DNA from: Bifidobacterium breve
Lineage (GTDB): Bacteria > Actinomycetota > Actinomycetes > Nanopelagicales > Nanopelagicaceae
Direction: 5' to 3'
NCBI GenBank assembly: GCA_945863115.1
Contig: CAMAYZ010000006.1
Location: forward strand, 1 to 64,000
DNA: 64,000 nt
The translations under genes were made by a program, and so were the position numbers. Below the pieces are notes generated by a model, which made no database searches, had not been told where the DNA came from, and saw only the letters and a program-made list of their open reading frames with translations. Within the stretch, counting starts at the first letter, position 1. The number at the start of each line of letters is the position of its first letter. Shown here one piece after another: positions 7,800 through 16,916 of this stretch.

Positions 7800-8461
7800 T
7801 GGTTGCCTTAGTTTATTTCTGGAAGCTAAATCTGCGATCGGTGCCGCTAGCAATTCTGCATATGGCGCTGGATCGCTTAAGCCTTAAACGAAATAAGAAG
7901 ATAACTTTCTTTAAATCGCTAGGGACCGGTAAAGGCGAAACCTTCACGCCCAATGATGCTGATGCAAAGCAGTGGGGTTTACTGGTTGTTCTCAATTCGA
8001 AGGAAGTTGATTCATTTGATTCATCCAGATTAATCACTAGCTGGCGAAAAATTTCTACCGCAGAATATCGAGCAATCTTGCAACCGATTTCATCACATGG
8101 AATGTGGTCAAAGCGCAAACCGTTTGAAGAGAATCTAATTTCTAATTGGCAAGGTCCCGTGGCAGCAATTACTCGTGCCCGAATCAAATGGTCAATGAAC
8201 TCTAAGTTTTGGCGGGCTGTTCCTCCTGTAACAGTAAGTTTGAAATCATCTCCAGGATTGATTAGCGCGATTGGAATTGGCGAAGCTCCCATTGGACTTC
8301 AGGGCACTTTCTCTAGATGGGAATCTGGGGCTGCCCTTAGAACTTTTGCCTATCAAGGACAGGCGCACATTGCCGCGATCCAAGCTACAAAAGATTTAGA
8401 TTGGTATGCCGAAGAACTCTTTGCGCGGTTTGCGATAATCGAAGAGCATGGTGGGTTCTAG
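7799..8461 (+). CDS. CrtA-like carotenoid monooxygenase
   Basis: 220 residues resembling spheroidene monooxygenase (CrtA), which adds a 2-keto group to acyclic carotenoids. Matching blocks are KSLGTGKGETFTP near residue 40, GPVAAITRARI near 120, and the C-terminal block FAYQGQAHIAAIQAT followed by WYAEELFARF. The gene overlaps ybaK by one base at its start and is followed 24 bp later by cruF, inside a run of carotenoid-modifying genes. That context strongly supports a carotenoid oxygenase. Exact substrate and product are inferred, not shown. Confidence 0.75.
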   Translation: MVALVYFWKLNLRSVPLAILHMALDRLSLKRNKKITFFKSLGTGKGETFTPNDADAKQWGLLVVLNSKEVDSFDSSRLITSWRKISTAEYRAILQPISSHGMWSKRKPFEENLISNWQGPVAAITRARIKWSMNSKFWRAVPPVTVSLKSSPGLISAIGIGEAPIGLQGTFSRWESGAALRTFAYQGQAHIAAIQATKDLDWYAEELFARFAIIEEHGGF

Positions 8462-8485
8462 CCGGTCTTAAGGCAGAATTACCCC

Positions 8486-9301
8486 ATGTCAATTCGCCAA
8501 TACCGCCCGAGAAATAATCGGCGCCGTGGAATTTCAGCGAATCAAAGTTTTGGACTGATTTTACTTTTCGCCTTAACTGTTTCATTTCAGATCACTTATC
8601 CCCTCGTTTCTGGGAACACTCTGCGCTATGTAACTATCTTCTTTGTTATTTCTGGTGCCCTCTTAATGCTGGCTCATTCTTTTCTATCTTACGGATTTAA
8701 ATACTTTGCAATTTTCGGAAGCACCACATTTATTTTCTCGCTCTTGGTTGAAATTTTGGGAAGTAAAACGGGTTGGCCTTTTGGAACTTATGCCTACGAT
8801 GATTCTCTTGGATTCAAAATTGCGGGTGTTCCAATAATTGTTCCTCTCGCTTGGATAATGATGGCTCATCCAGTTTTGATTGCTGCTAGAAAAACTATTC
8901 CAAGTTGGGCATTTTTATATGGTGGTGCTGGTCTGATGGTTTGGGATCTCTTCTTAGATCCACAAATGGTCGCAGTTGGAAAGTGGGAGTGGGATGTCGT
9001 CGGACCACATGTTCCATTCCAACCAGAGATTCCACTTTCGAATACTGCGGGTTGGCTATTCGCTGGCATGGGATTGATGGCACTTTTGAATTTAATCTTG
9101 CCAAAAGAACGGCGCAAGATTGGCGTAAATTCAACTATTCCAGATTTGTTTTTAGCGTGGACCCTTTTCTCATATGTTGTTGGAAATCTATTCTTCTTTG
9201 ATCGTCCCGGAGTCGCAATCTTTGCAGGTCTCGCCTTCGCAATTTGGATTGCGCCTTATCTCTTTGTAATCTCTTTTGGCAAGCCTGACTTACTTAAGTA
9301 A
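8486..9301 (+). CDS. cruF: CruF-type carotenoid 1,2-hydratase (DUF422)
   Basis: A 271-residue integral membrane protein with about seven hydrophobic helices. Diagnostic segments are GWPFGTYAYDDSLG near residue 95, PLAWIMMAHPVL, WDLFLDPQMVAVGKWEW near 155, and IPLSNTAGWLF near 180. These match the family that includes cyanobacterial CruF and archaeal bisanhydrobacterioruberin hydratase, which hydrates the psi end of acyclic carotenoids to give a tertiary 1-hydroxyl. The stop is immediately followed by the ATG of the glycosyltransferase gene, as in cruF-cruG pairs elsewhere. Confidence 0.87.
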   Translation: MSIRQYRPRNNRRRGISANQSFGLILLFALTVSFQITYPLVSGNTLRYVTIFFVISGALLMLAHSFLSYGFKYFAIFGSTTFIFSLLVEILGSKTGWPFGTYAYDDSLGFKIAGVPIIVPLAWIMMAHPVLIAARKTIPSWAFLYGGAGLMVWDLFLDPQMVAVGKWEWDVVGPHVPFQPEIPLSNTAGWLFAGMGLMALLNLILPKERRKIGVNSTIPDLFLAWTLFSYVVGNLFFFDRPGVAIFAGLAFAIWIAPYLFVISFGKPDLLK

Positions 9302-10348
9302 ATGATTGAATTCTGGCTCTGCGCGATTGCGCTAATTATTACTGTTGTAAATGTAATTAATATGCGGGTTGTCGGATTGAGAGGCGCCACAAGTGTTAGT
9401 GAAACTATCGATGTTCTCATTCCGATGCGTGATGAAGAAGAGAATGTCGAAGGTTGTCTTAAGTCGTTAATAAATAGTGAATTACTAGAGGCCAGCCGAG
9501 TTTTCGTTCTGGACGATGGGTCAACTGATTCAACAGCTCAGCTAATTAGCGAATTCAAAGTTGAAAAGTTAACAGGTACGGAGCCTCCAGCTGGCTGGCT
9601 TGGCAAAGTATGGGCCTGTCACAATCTTGCGCAAAGCGGTTCAGGTAAGTATTTAGTCTTCATGGATGCAGATGTTCGCCTTCATCCTTACGCAATCGCA
9701 TCTGCCATAACAAAGATGAATAATTTTGGTTGGGATTTCATCTCACCATATCCAAGACAAATTGCTGGTTCATTTCTTGAGAAGCTAATTCAGCCACTTC
9801 TCCAATGGTCCTGGCTTGCAAGTGTTCCACTCCGAATTGCAGAAAAATTCCCCAACCGCTCTATGACTATTGCAAATGGCCAGTTCTTTATAGTTAAACG
9901 AAGCGCTTACGAGAAATCTGGTGGGCATGCCGCAATTCCAGGTGAGGTATTAGACGATCTAGAACTTGCCCGGCTATTAATTAGCCACGGATTCAAAGGC
10001 GGAGTTGCAGATGGAAGCGCTGTTGCAAGCTGTCGGATGTATAAAAACAATTCCCAGTTAATCGATGGCTATACCAAATCACTTTGGAAGGCATTTGGCG
10101 GTCAATTCGGAACTTTGCTGGCAATCTTCCTTCTTTACTTCACTGGAGTATCGCCATATCTAGGAATCGGAGCACCAGCTTCATTTATTTTTCTCTCACG
10201 TGTTCTTGCGGCAATAAAGACCAGATCCAATCCGGCATATGCGTTCTTGCATCCGATAGCAATTCTAGTTTTATTGTATTTAATTGTTCTATCTTCGATT
10301 CGCAAATCCCGTGGAACCTTAACTTGGCGCGGTCGGGAGCTTTCTTGA
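9302..10348 (+). CDS. Membrane-associated family 2 glycosyltransferase, CruG-like
   Basis: 348 residues. An N-terminal hydrophobic helix is followed by a GT2 catalytic domain: VLIPMRDEEENVEGC near residue 40, VLDDGSTDST near 70, and the DXD-like FMDADVRL near 120. GEVLDDLELARLL holds the downstream ED-type acid. The C-terminus has two to three hydrophobic helices. It begins directly after the cruF stop and ends directly before the crtD-like ATG. By context it should glycosylate the hydroxyl introduced by CruF, as CruG does. The sugar donor and acceptor cannot be read from sequence. Confidence 0.83.
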   Translation: MIEFWLCAIALIITVVNVINMRVVGLRGATSVSETIDVLIPMRDEEENVEGCLKSLINSELLEASRVFVLDDGSTDSTAQLISEFKVEKLTGTEPPAGWLGKVWACHNLAQSGSGKYLVFMDADVRLHPYAIASAITKMNNFGWDFISPYPRQIAGSFLEKLIQPLLQWSWLASVPLRIAEKFPNRSMTIANGQFFIVKRSAYEKSGGHAAIPGEVLDDLELARLLISHGFKGGVADGSAVASCRMYKNNSQLIDGYTKSLWKAFGGQFGTLLAIFLLYFTGVSPYLGIGAPASFIFLSRVLAAIKTRSNPAYAFLHPIAILVLLYLIVLSSIRKSRGTLTWRGRELS

Positions 10349-11851
10349 ATGTCTAAAGTAATTGTTATAGGTGCTGGAATCGGTGGCATGTCTGCTGCTG
10401 CGAGATTGGCTAAGGCTGGACACGATGTCACAATCTTTGAAAGCAGTGATCGCACTGGTGGGAAATGCCGCACAAAATGGATCGGCAACTACGCATTCGA
10501 TACCGGTCCCTCTCTCCTCACTCTGCCAGCTGTATATCGAGATCTCTTTTTAAAGACCGGAAAACGTATTGAGCACGTTCTGGAAATTCAACCGGTTGAT
10601 CCAGCATTTGAATACAACTTTGCTGACAAGACAAAGTTAACTTTCCCAAATCTCTCACTTAAAGGAATTTGTGACTCAATCGAATCAGTTTTAGGTAAAG
10701 CAGCGGGCGATGAATGGCACAACTTGATGCAACGCGCTGAACATATGTGGGATGTATCTAGAACCCCATTTGTAGAATCCGAACTAAAATCGATTAGAAG
10801 TTTGATTGCTAAAAAGGGTTTCTTGTCAGATCTACGAGTTATTGCTCCGTTGTTATCGCTTCGAAAATTAACAAGCCAATACACCAAGAATCCATATCTT
10901 TCGAAGATAGTCGACCGGTATGCCACATACTCAGGTTCTGATCCACGTAAGGTCCCTGCAGTATTACTTACAATCGCATTCGTTGAATCTTCCTTCGGTG
11001 CCTGGCATATCAAAGGCGGCATTGGCCAACTTGCTGTTGCACTTGAAACTCGTTGCCGGGAATTAGGCGTTAAATTTGAACTCAATTCACCAGTAACAAG
11101 TATTAATCATGATTCAAAAATAGCAACTGGGATAACTGTGGGAAATCAAACCCATAAAGCAGATTTTGTAGTTGCTAATGCCGATGCCGAAATCGTTTAT
11201 AACAAATTGCTCTCTTCAGATTTAAATATAGTTAAATCAGAGCGCAAGAAACTAGCCGGATCCACAAAGTCACTTGCTGGTTTCTCACTTTTGCTTGGAC
11301 TTAACAACAATAAATTATCTGGACCAGCCCCAAAAATGCCTCACCATTCAATCTACTTTCCAGAGAATTACGATGCAGAATTCGATAACATTTTTGAAAA
11401 GAAGATTCCGGTTAGTGAGCCAACTATTTATATCTGCGTGCCTAATGATCCAAAGATGGTCAAGGGTGAGAATTTAGAAGCTTGGTCGATTTTAATCAAT
11501 GCACCGAGACATGAACCTGGTTCTGGTTGGGATTGGAACAACAACTCTTCGCTTTATGCTGCAAAGATAATTGCAAAGTTAGATGAACTTGGTTTACAAG
11601 TTTCTGAACGTTTAGAAGTTATGGAGTATGAGACACCTGCTGATTTAGAAAATAGCGTTGGCGCACCAGGTGGTTCTATCTATGGAACTTCAAGCAATGG
11701 TGCACGCTCAGCTTTTATGCGGGCTAAAAATACTTCTCCCCTAAAGAATTTATTTTGCGTTGGTGGCTCAGCACATCCTGGTGGTGGACTTCCGCTAGTT
11801 GGTATTAGCGCTGAAATAGTCGCTGAGGCAATCGGAAAAGCTAGTTTGTAA
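10349..11851 (+). CDS. CrtI/CrtD family carotenoid desaturase (probable 3,4-desaturase)
   Basis: A 500-residue FAD-dependent desaturase. The Rossmann motif GAGIGGMSAAARLAKAG sits at residues 8-24, followed by FESSDRTGGKCRT, and the C-terminal FAD-binding block is GGSAHPGGGLPLVGISAE. It is a paralogue of the CrtI encoded at 14424-15908 but clearly divergent. Its place in the cruF-glycosyltransferase arm, apart from crtB/crtI, suggests CrtD-type 3,4-desaturation of a hydroxylated acyclic carotenoid. Family membership is secure; the exact reaction is inference. The 3' end overlaps the convergent phosphatidyltransferase gene by 11 bp. Confidence 0.85.
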   Translation: MSKVIVIGAGIGGMSAAARLAKAGHDVTIFESSDRTGGKCRTKWIGNYAFDTGPSLLTLPAVYRDLFLKTGKRIEHVLEIQPVDPAFEYNFADKTKLTFPNLSLKGICDSIESVLGKAAGDEWHNLMQRAEHMWDVSRTPFVESELKSIRSLIAKKGFLSDLRVIAPLLSLRKLTSQYTKNPYLSKIVDRYATYSGSDPRKVPAVLLTIAFVESSFGAWHIKGGIGQLAVALETRCRELGVKFELNSPVTSINHDSKIATGITVGNQTHKADFVVANADAEIVYNKLLSSDLNIVKSERKKLAGSTKSLAGFSLLLGLNNNKLSGPAPKMPHHSIYFPENYDAEFDNIFEKKIPVSEPTIYICVPNDPKMVKGENLEAWSILINAPRHEPGSGWDWNNNSSLYAAKIIAKLDELGLQVSERLEVMEYETPADLENSVGAPGGSIYGTSSNGARSAFMRAKNTSPLKNLFCVGGSAHPGGGLPLVGISAEIVAEAIGKASL

Positions 11852-12461
11852 GGCGCTTGTAAAGACTTCTGGTCAATTGGGATAGCGCGAAGATTTGCAT
11901 TGCAACCCAGATAACCGAGATATAAGTAACTAATTCAAAATTTAGAACGTTAGCAATAATTGCAATAAAAATAAGGCTTGCACGAACTGGTCGCTCGCAA
12001 ATAGTTACGATTCCCACTTCCTCGTAGCCCAGCCCACCTGCTCTTGCTCGCAAATATTCTTGAATATAAGTTGCCAGCAATGCAATAAAAACTAGAAACG
12101 CAGGAGCCCCTAGTTTGTAGAGTGCAAGGGCCCAGAAAAATTCGGAAAGTCGGTCTACAAAAGAATCTGTGAAGGCACCAAACTTTGAGGTAACTCTTGA
12201 AACTATTGCAAGTGAGCCATCAATTCCATCAAAAAATAATGATAGAACTAGAAAAACCGCTGCTGCCCAACTATTTGCGAATTGCCAAAGCGCAATTGCT
12301 GCTAGCAAACCAGCAAAGGTGAGCAGATTTGGTGTGACTTTTAATTTAGAAAGTGGCTTTACAACTGCGAATGAAATTTGTAACCAAGCCTTAACGATTC
12401 CTTCAATTTTTGCATCTCCGTGCAATTTAGACCAGGTTGCGAAAAACTCTTCTTTATCCAC
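11841..12461 (-). CDS. CDP-alcohol phosphatidyltransferase family protein
   Basis: 206 residues with about five to six hydrophobic helices. The catalytic motif is DGIDGSLAIVSRVTSKFGAF followed by TDSFVDR, which supplies the four aspartates of the CDP-OH-P motif, although the usual AR pair is replaced by AI. The family joins CDP-diacylglycerol to an alcohol such as inositol phosphate or glycerol phosphate in phospholipid synthesis. The substrate is not identifiable. The stop of metF overlaps this gene's start by 8 bp on the same strand, so it is cotranscribed behind metF. Confidence 0.82.
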   Translation of the reverse strand: MDKEEFFATWSKLHGDAKIEGIVKAWLQISFAVVKPLSKLKVTPNLLTFAGLLAAIALWQFANSWAAAVFLVLSLFFDGIDGSLAIVSRVTSKFGAFTDSFVDRLSEFFWALALYKLGAPAFLVFIALLATYIQEYLRARAGGLGYEEVGIVTICERPVRASLIFIAIIANVLNFELVTYISVIWVAMQIFALSQLTRSLYKRLTN

Positions 12462-13311
12462 GGTTATTCAATCCCAGGTTTCCGCAAATTTCTAACGTAG
12501 CAACAGCCGTATTCATAGTGTAGAAATGTAATCCAGGGACTTTTAGTTCAATTAATTCTTGACATAGTTTTGTGGCTAAATCTGCCCCAGCTTTTCTGAC
12601 CGCATCTGGGTCTTCTGAAATCTCATTGAATAACTTAGAAATTTTCTCAGGGATAGGAGTGCCACCAAGTTCGGCCATGCGATGTAACTGCTTTACATTT
12701 GTAATCGGCAAAATTCCGGCAATGATCGGGAGGTTCGAGCCACGGGCTGCTAACTTCGACACCAGAGTTTCCCACTTAGAACTCTCAAAAAAGAACTGTG
12801 TTGTTGCAAATGTTGCGCCTAATTGTTCTTTGCGAATTAGAACATCGATATCCTTCTCGGAATTACCAGCGCTTGCTGGATGACCATCAGGAAATGCTGC
12901 TACCCCAACATCAAATCCACCTTGGCTAATTGCAAGTTCTACTAATTGATCAGCATGATCAAAACCGCCGTCAGTTGTAACCCAATTTGCGGCTGGTCCG
13001 CCGACTGGATCACCACGTAGTGCCAGAATGCTTTTAATTCCTGCGCCCTTGTATTGACTAAGAATTTCAATTAACTCTTCTTTAGTAGAGCCAACACAGG
13101 TTAAGTGCGCGACGGTGCCACGCCCGGTCCGCTTGGTAATCTCTTTTGTAATCGCAATTGTGCGATCGCGAGTGCTTCCGCCCGCGCCATATGTCACTGA
13201 AATAAAATCAGGTGCAATGCTTTCCAGCGCAGAACTAGCCTCCCAGAGTCGCGCTTCCCCAGCGTCGTCCTTAGGCGGAAAAAACTCCACCGAGACTGTC
13301 ATGTGTTCCAT
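12454..13311 (-). CDS. metF: Methylenetetrahydrofolate reductase
   Basis: 285 residues of the MetF TIM barrel. The sequence opens VSVEFFPPKDD (catalytic Glu), continues ISVTYGAGGSTRDRTI, ALRGDP, and GVAAFPDGHP, all standard FAD/folate motifs. It reduces 5,10-methylene-THF to 5-methyl-THF for methionine synthesis. Two starts are possible, at 13311 and 13302. The first has a TAACCT box 8 nt upstream, overlapping the divergent crtE -10. Its place beside a polyprenyl synthase gene matches the Rv2172c-idsA2 neighbourhood of mycobacteria. Confidence 0.92.
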   Translation of the reverse strand: MEHMTVSVEFFPPKDDAGEARLWEASSALESIAPDFISVTYGAGGSTRDRTIAITKEITKRTGRGTVAHLTCVGSTKEELIEILSQYKGAGIKSILALRGDPVGGPAANWVTTDGGFDHADQLVELAISQGGFDVGVAAFPDGHPASAGNSEKDIDVLIRKEQLGATFATTQFFFESSKWETLVSKLAARGSNLPIIAGILPITNVKQLHRMAELGGTPIPEKISKLFNEISEDPDAVRKAGADLATKLCQELIELKVPGLHFYTMNTAVATLEICGNLGLNNRG

Positions 13312-13319
13312 AGCGGGTC

Positions 13320-13329
13320 AGGTTACCCT
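13320..13329. promoter_or_regulatory. Overlapping divergent -10 elements of metF and crtE
   Basis: TACCCT (plus, 13324-13329) lies 6 nt before the crtE GTG, and TAACCT (minus, 13325-13320) lies 8 nt before the metF ATG. The two boxes share two base pairs, so polymerase can probably fire in only one direction at a time. Confidence 0.5.
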
Positions 13330-13335
13330 TACGCC

Positions 13336-14409
13336 GTGAGTTTTTCTCCTACCAATGACCTTAAAGAGATTCGTAATTTAGTAAATCAAGAGTTACTTAA
13401 CTTTGTTGCAGTCGAGAATAAATACCTAAATGAAATCGCCTCTGAATTAGCTACAGTGGCATCGGCTATGGAGCGCTTCCTTTTGGATAGCGGAAAACGG
13501 CTTCGCCCACTCTTCGCATACATTGGATTTCTCGGAACCGGTTCAAAACCTAGCGTTGAAATTTTGCGTGCATGCGCAGCCCTTGAATTAATCCATGTCT
13601 GCGCGCTTATGCACGATGATGTAATGGATGCATCTGACACTAGACGTGGTGCACCTGCAATCCATAAAGCATTTGAAGCGCTGCACAAAGATCAGAAATT
13701 AAGTGGATCTAGTGAGCAATTTGGAATTTCGGCAGCGATCTTGCTCGGTGATTTAGCACTTGTTTGGTCTGACAAAATGTTGCACCAATCAGGGATCGAT
13801 AGCCAATCTTTAATTCGTTCGCTTCCAATGTATGACGAGATGCGGGTCGAGTTAATGGCTGGGCAGTATCTCGATATTTACGAACAAGCATTTGCTTCTG
13901 AATCAGTTGAAAGATCGCTAAAGGTCGCGCGATACAAATCTGGTAAATACACAATTGAACGACCACTTCACTTTGGCGCTGCACTTGGTGGCGCGAATCA
14001 AAGCCTTTTCAAAACTTACTCTGATTATGGTTTGCCACTCGGTGAAGCATTTCAACTTCGTGATGATGTTCTAGGTATTTTTGGTAACCCGGATGAAACC
14101 GGAAAGCCGGCAGGCGATGATTTACGTGAAGGAAAACGAACCGTTCTTCTGGCCAAGACGATGGAGCTTGCCGATGCAGGGTCCAAGGCCGTTATCAAAA
14201 GCGCACTGGGGAATCCGAAACTAACGCTCGAAGATGTCAATAAAATTCGCGAAATCATCATTAGTTGTGGCGCACTCGCTGAGGTTGAAAATCTTATTTC
14301 TTCGATGACTTCCAGCGCGCAATCAGCCCTCGAACATGGTGAAATTGACCCAGTGGGCAAGGCCGCACTGACGCAGCTTTTAACCATAGTCACCCAACGA
14401 ACTCTTTAA
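13336..14409 (+). CDS. crtE: Geranylgeranyl diphosphate synthase (polyprenyl synthetase)
   Basis: 357 residues of the trans-isoprenyl diphosphate synthase fold. The first aspartate-rich motif is MHDDVMDASDTRRG near residue 95 and the second is FQLRDDVLGIFG near 245, followed by GKPAGDDLREGKRT. GKRLRPLFAY near residue 55 contributes the diphosphate-binding Arg. Chain length (C20) is inferred from the carotenoid genes behind it; idsA2-like family members occupy this locus in mycobacteria. The GTG at 13336 is chosen over the ATG at 13303 because the latter overlaps the divergent metF start and a TACCCT box lies 6 nt before the GTG. Confidence 0.9.
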   Translation: MSFSPTNDLKEIRNLVNQELLNFVAVENKYLNEIASELATVASAMERFLLDSGKRLRPLFAYIGFLGTGSKPSVEILRACAALELIHVCALMHDDVMDASDTRRGAPAIHKAFEALHKDQKLSGSSEQFGISAAILLGDLALVWSDKMLHQSGIDSQSLIRSLPMYDEMRVELMAGQYLDIYEQAFASESVERSLKVARYKSGKYTIERPLHFGAALGGANQSLFKTYSDYGLPLGEAFQLRDDVLGIFGNPDETGKPAGDDLREGKRTVLLAKTMELADAGSKAVIKSALGNPKLTLEDVNKIREIIISCGALAEVENLISSMTSSAQSALEHGEIDPVGKAALTQLLTIVTQRTL

Positions 14410-14423
14410 GTATTGGATATTAA

Positions 14424-15908
14424 ATGCCGGCACGCGTAAAAGGACCTACTGATCACGTTGTAATTGTTGGCGCCGGACTCGGCGGCTTAAGTGCTGCGCT
14501 CCGACTTGCTGGTGCTGGTCGAAAAGTTACTGTCATCGAACGCGAGAGTGTTCCGGGTGGTCGCAATGGTTTATTAAATAAGGATGGGTATTCATTTGAT
14601 ACCGGTCCAACAGTTTTAACCATGCCAGATTTAATTCAAGATGCACTCTCCTGTGTTGGAGAAAAACTTGAAGATTGGATGGAACTACTTCCATTAAAGC
14701 CTTTGTATCGCGCGTTTTATCATGATGGCTCGACACTTGATGTTCATGCCGAAACTGGTCGCATGCAGGAAGAAATTAGAAATGTAATTGGACCCGACGA
14801 AGCTGCTGGCTATGGAAGATACGTTGACTTCGTAACCAAACTTTACAAGTATGAGATGAAAGACTTCATCGACCGTAATATTGATTCGCCTTTTAATCTA
14901 TTAACCCCAAATTTAGCAAGACTTATTGCACTCGGTGGCTTCCGCAGACTGGCGCCGAAAGTAAATGACTTCTTGAAAGATCCGCGCACTCAAAAGGTTT
15001 ATTCATTCCAAGCAATGTATGCGGGTGTAAGTCCGCAACAAGCTCTCGCAATTTATGCGGTTATTGCATATATGGATTCTGTAAATGGTGTCTTCTTTCC
15101 TAAGGGCGGAATGCATGCACTTCCTCGCGCACTTGCTGGCGCTGCCGCTAAGCATGGTGTTGAATTCAAATACAACCAGACCGTCACATCTATTGAACAT
15201 TCCGGTGGACGTGCCCGCGCAGTTATAACTGCTGACGGCGACCGAGTTCCATGTGATGCTGTGATTCTAAATCCTGATCTTCCAGTTGCTTGGCGCGAAC
15301 TACTTGGACGAACTCCACCATCAGTAAAGCGTCTAACTTATTCGCCATCATGCGTGACGATGTTAATCGGTTCTAATAAAAGTTATGACCGCTTGGCTCA
15401 TCACAATATTCACTTTGGAAAATCATGGGATGGCGTTTTCGATGAACTAATCAAGAAGAAGACTCTGATGACTGATCCAAGTTTGTTAGTGACTGTCCCA
15501 ACTCATGATGATAAAGATTTAGCTCCAGCCGGGAAGAATTCTTATTACGTTCTCTTCCCTACCCCAAATCTTTCAGCAGACATTGATTGGAAAGTCACTG
15601 GGCCTAAATATCGTGACCAGATGTTGCGCACGATGGAAGAGCGTGGCTACGAAGGTTTCGCTGATTCCATTGAAGTCGAACACATGACAACGCCACTTGA
15701 TTGGCAGAATCAGGGCATGGAACAAGGCGCCCCATTTGCAAGTGCTCATACCTTCTTCCAAACTGGGCCGTTTCGTCCTAGAAATATTGCAAAGGGTTTT
15801 GAGAATGTAGTTTTTGCTGGCTCTGGAACTCAACCTGGCGTTGGCGTGCCAATGGTTTTAATTTCTGGTCGACTTGCAGCAGAAAGAATTGTTGGACCCG
15901 TTAAGTAA
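14424..15908 (+). CDS. crtI: Phytoene desaturase
   Basis: A 494-residue CrtI-type flavoprotein. The dinucleotide-binding motif VIVGAGLGGLSAALRLAGAG is at residues 13-32, then ERESVPGGRNG, DTGPTVLTMP, and the C-terminal block FAGSGTQPGVGVPMVLISG. It should convert phytoene to lycopene using FAD in the membrane. It starts 14 bp after crtE and its stop is immediately followed by the crtB ATG, forming a crtE-crtI-crtB operon. Of the two desaturase paralogues here, this one is assigned as CrtI because of that context. Confidence 0.9.
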   Translation: MPARVKGPTDHVVIVGAGLGGLSAALRLAGAGRKVTVIERESVPGGRNGLLNKDGYSFDTGPTVLTMPDLIQDALSCVGEKLEDWMELLPLKPLYRAFYHDGSTLDVHAETGRMQEEIRNVIGPDEAAGYGRYVDFVTKLYKYEMKDFIDRNIDSPFNLLTPNLARLIALGGFRRLAPKVNDFLKDPRTQKVYSFQAMYAGVSPQQALAIYAVIAYMDSVNGVFFPKGGMHALPRALAGAAAKHGVEFKYNQTVTSIEHSGGRARAVITADGDRVPCDAVILNPDLPVAWRELLGRTPPSVKRLTYSPSCVTMLIGSNKSYDRLAHHNIHFGKSWDGVFDELIKKKTLMTDPSLLVTVPTHDDKDLAPAGKNSYYVLFPTPNLSADIDWKVTGPKYRDQMLRTMEERGYEGFADSIEVEHMTTPLDWQNQGMEQGAPFASAHTFFQTGPFRPRNIAKGFENVVFAGSGTQPGVGVPMVLISGRLAAERIVGPVK

Positions 15909-16808
15909 ATGAGTGAATTAGATGCAGCCGGAATATTCGATCCCGAACTTCGCGCTTCATATACCGAATGCAAACGTTTAAATTCACTTCATGGAAAGAC
16001 TTACTACCTAGCAACTCTGCTTCTTCCACCTGCTAAACGCCCATTCGTGCATGCGCTATATGGCTTCGCTAGATATGCCGATGAGATCGTTGATGATTTA
16101 AATTCGACGCTTACTGATGAAGAGAAAGCTGCAGAGCTATCGACTTGGGGAAACCAGGTATTAAGCGATATTAAAAGTGGAACAAGTTCAGATCATATTG
16201 GACGAGCACTTGTCGATACCGTAAGGCGATTTGATATTCCAATCTCTTACTTCGAAGCATTTTTGCATTCAATGACTATGGATTTAACTGTGAGCGAATA
16301 CCAAAGTTTTGAAGATTTGATGGAATATGTTTATGGATCTGCATCCGTAATTGGTTTACAAATGCTTCCAATCCTGGGCTCGACTTCACCCGAAGCACTG
16401 GTTGCGGCAGAGAAACTTGGAACTGCATTTCAATTGGCAAACTTCATCCGAGATGTTGGTGAAGACTTAGACCGCGGGCGAATCTATTTACCTATTCAAG
16501 AATTAAGCGCGCATGGCGTTACTCATGAAATGTTGGAAGAAAGAGTTTTGACCCCGCAGATAAAGGCCGCACTTCAAGAACAGATTGCTCGTGTCCGACG
16601 CTTGCAGAAGGAAGCGGCGCCTGGAATCAAATTTTTGGCCCCAGAATCCCAAGCCTGTATTGAAGCTGCATCGGAACTTTATTGCGGGATTGTTGATGAA
16701 GTTGAGAAAATTGACTACGAAATTTTCGCTAAGCGTGCGAAGACCTCGACTTGGCGCCGAATCAAAGTGGCGCTTCCTGCACTTCTTAAGGCGCGCGCAG
16801 CAAGATAA
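15909..16808 (+). CDS. crtB: Phytoene synthase
   Basis: 299 residues of the squalene/phytoene synthase family. The two aspartate-rich sites are seen: YADEIVDD near residue 58 and RDVGEDLDRGRIYLP near 180, with FARYAD before the first. The enzyme condenses two geranylgeranyl diphosphates to phytoene. It directly abuts crtI, the last gene of the lycopene-forming arm. The product can feed both the modifying arm upstream and any retinal pathway encoded elsewhere. Confidence 0.92.
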   Translation: MSELDAAGIFDPELRASYTECKRLNSLHGKTYYLATLLLPPAKRPFVHALYGFARYADEIVDDLNSTLTDEEKAAELSTWGNQVLSDIKSGTSSDHIGRALVDTVRRFDIPISYFEAFLHSMTMDLTVSEYQSFEDLMEYVYGSASVIGLQMLPILGSTSPEALVAAEKLGTAFQLANFIRDVGEDLDRGRIYLPIQELSAHGVTHEMLEERVLTPQIKAALQEQIARVRRLQKEAAPGIKFLAPESQACIEAASELYCGIVDEVEKIDYEIFAKRAKTSTWRRIKVALPALLKARAAR

Positions 16809-16823
16809 ATTGCTAAAGTTTGT

Positions 16824-16909
16824 CGGGACGGGAGCCGAGAAATTGGCTGAGAGGATCTGAAATTCAGATCGACCGTAGAACCAGTTCGGTAATGCGAATT
16901 GGAAAGGGG
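16824..16909 (+). ncRNA. TPP riboswitch (THI element)
   Basis: The leader of the next gene carries the conserved TPP-aptamer blocks in order: GGGAGCC, then GGCTGAGAGG (16844-16853), a short variable hairpin (GATCTGAAATTCAGATC), then GACCGTAGAACC and AGTTCGGTAATGCGAA. The 3' end runs into GGAAAGGGG, which is also the Shine-Dalgarno region of the transporter gene 7 nt before its ATG. This arrangement suggests that thiamine diphosphate represses translation. A TAAAGT box at 16814-16819 is a possible -10. Confidence 0.9.
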
Positions 16910-16916
16910 TTAATCG

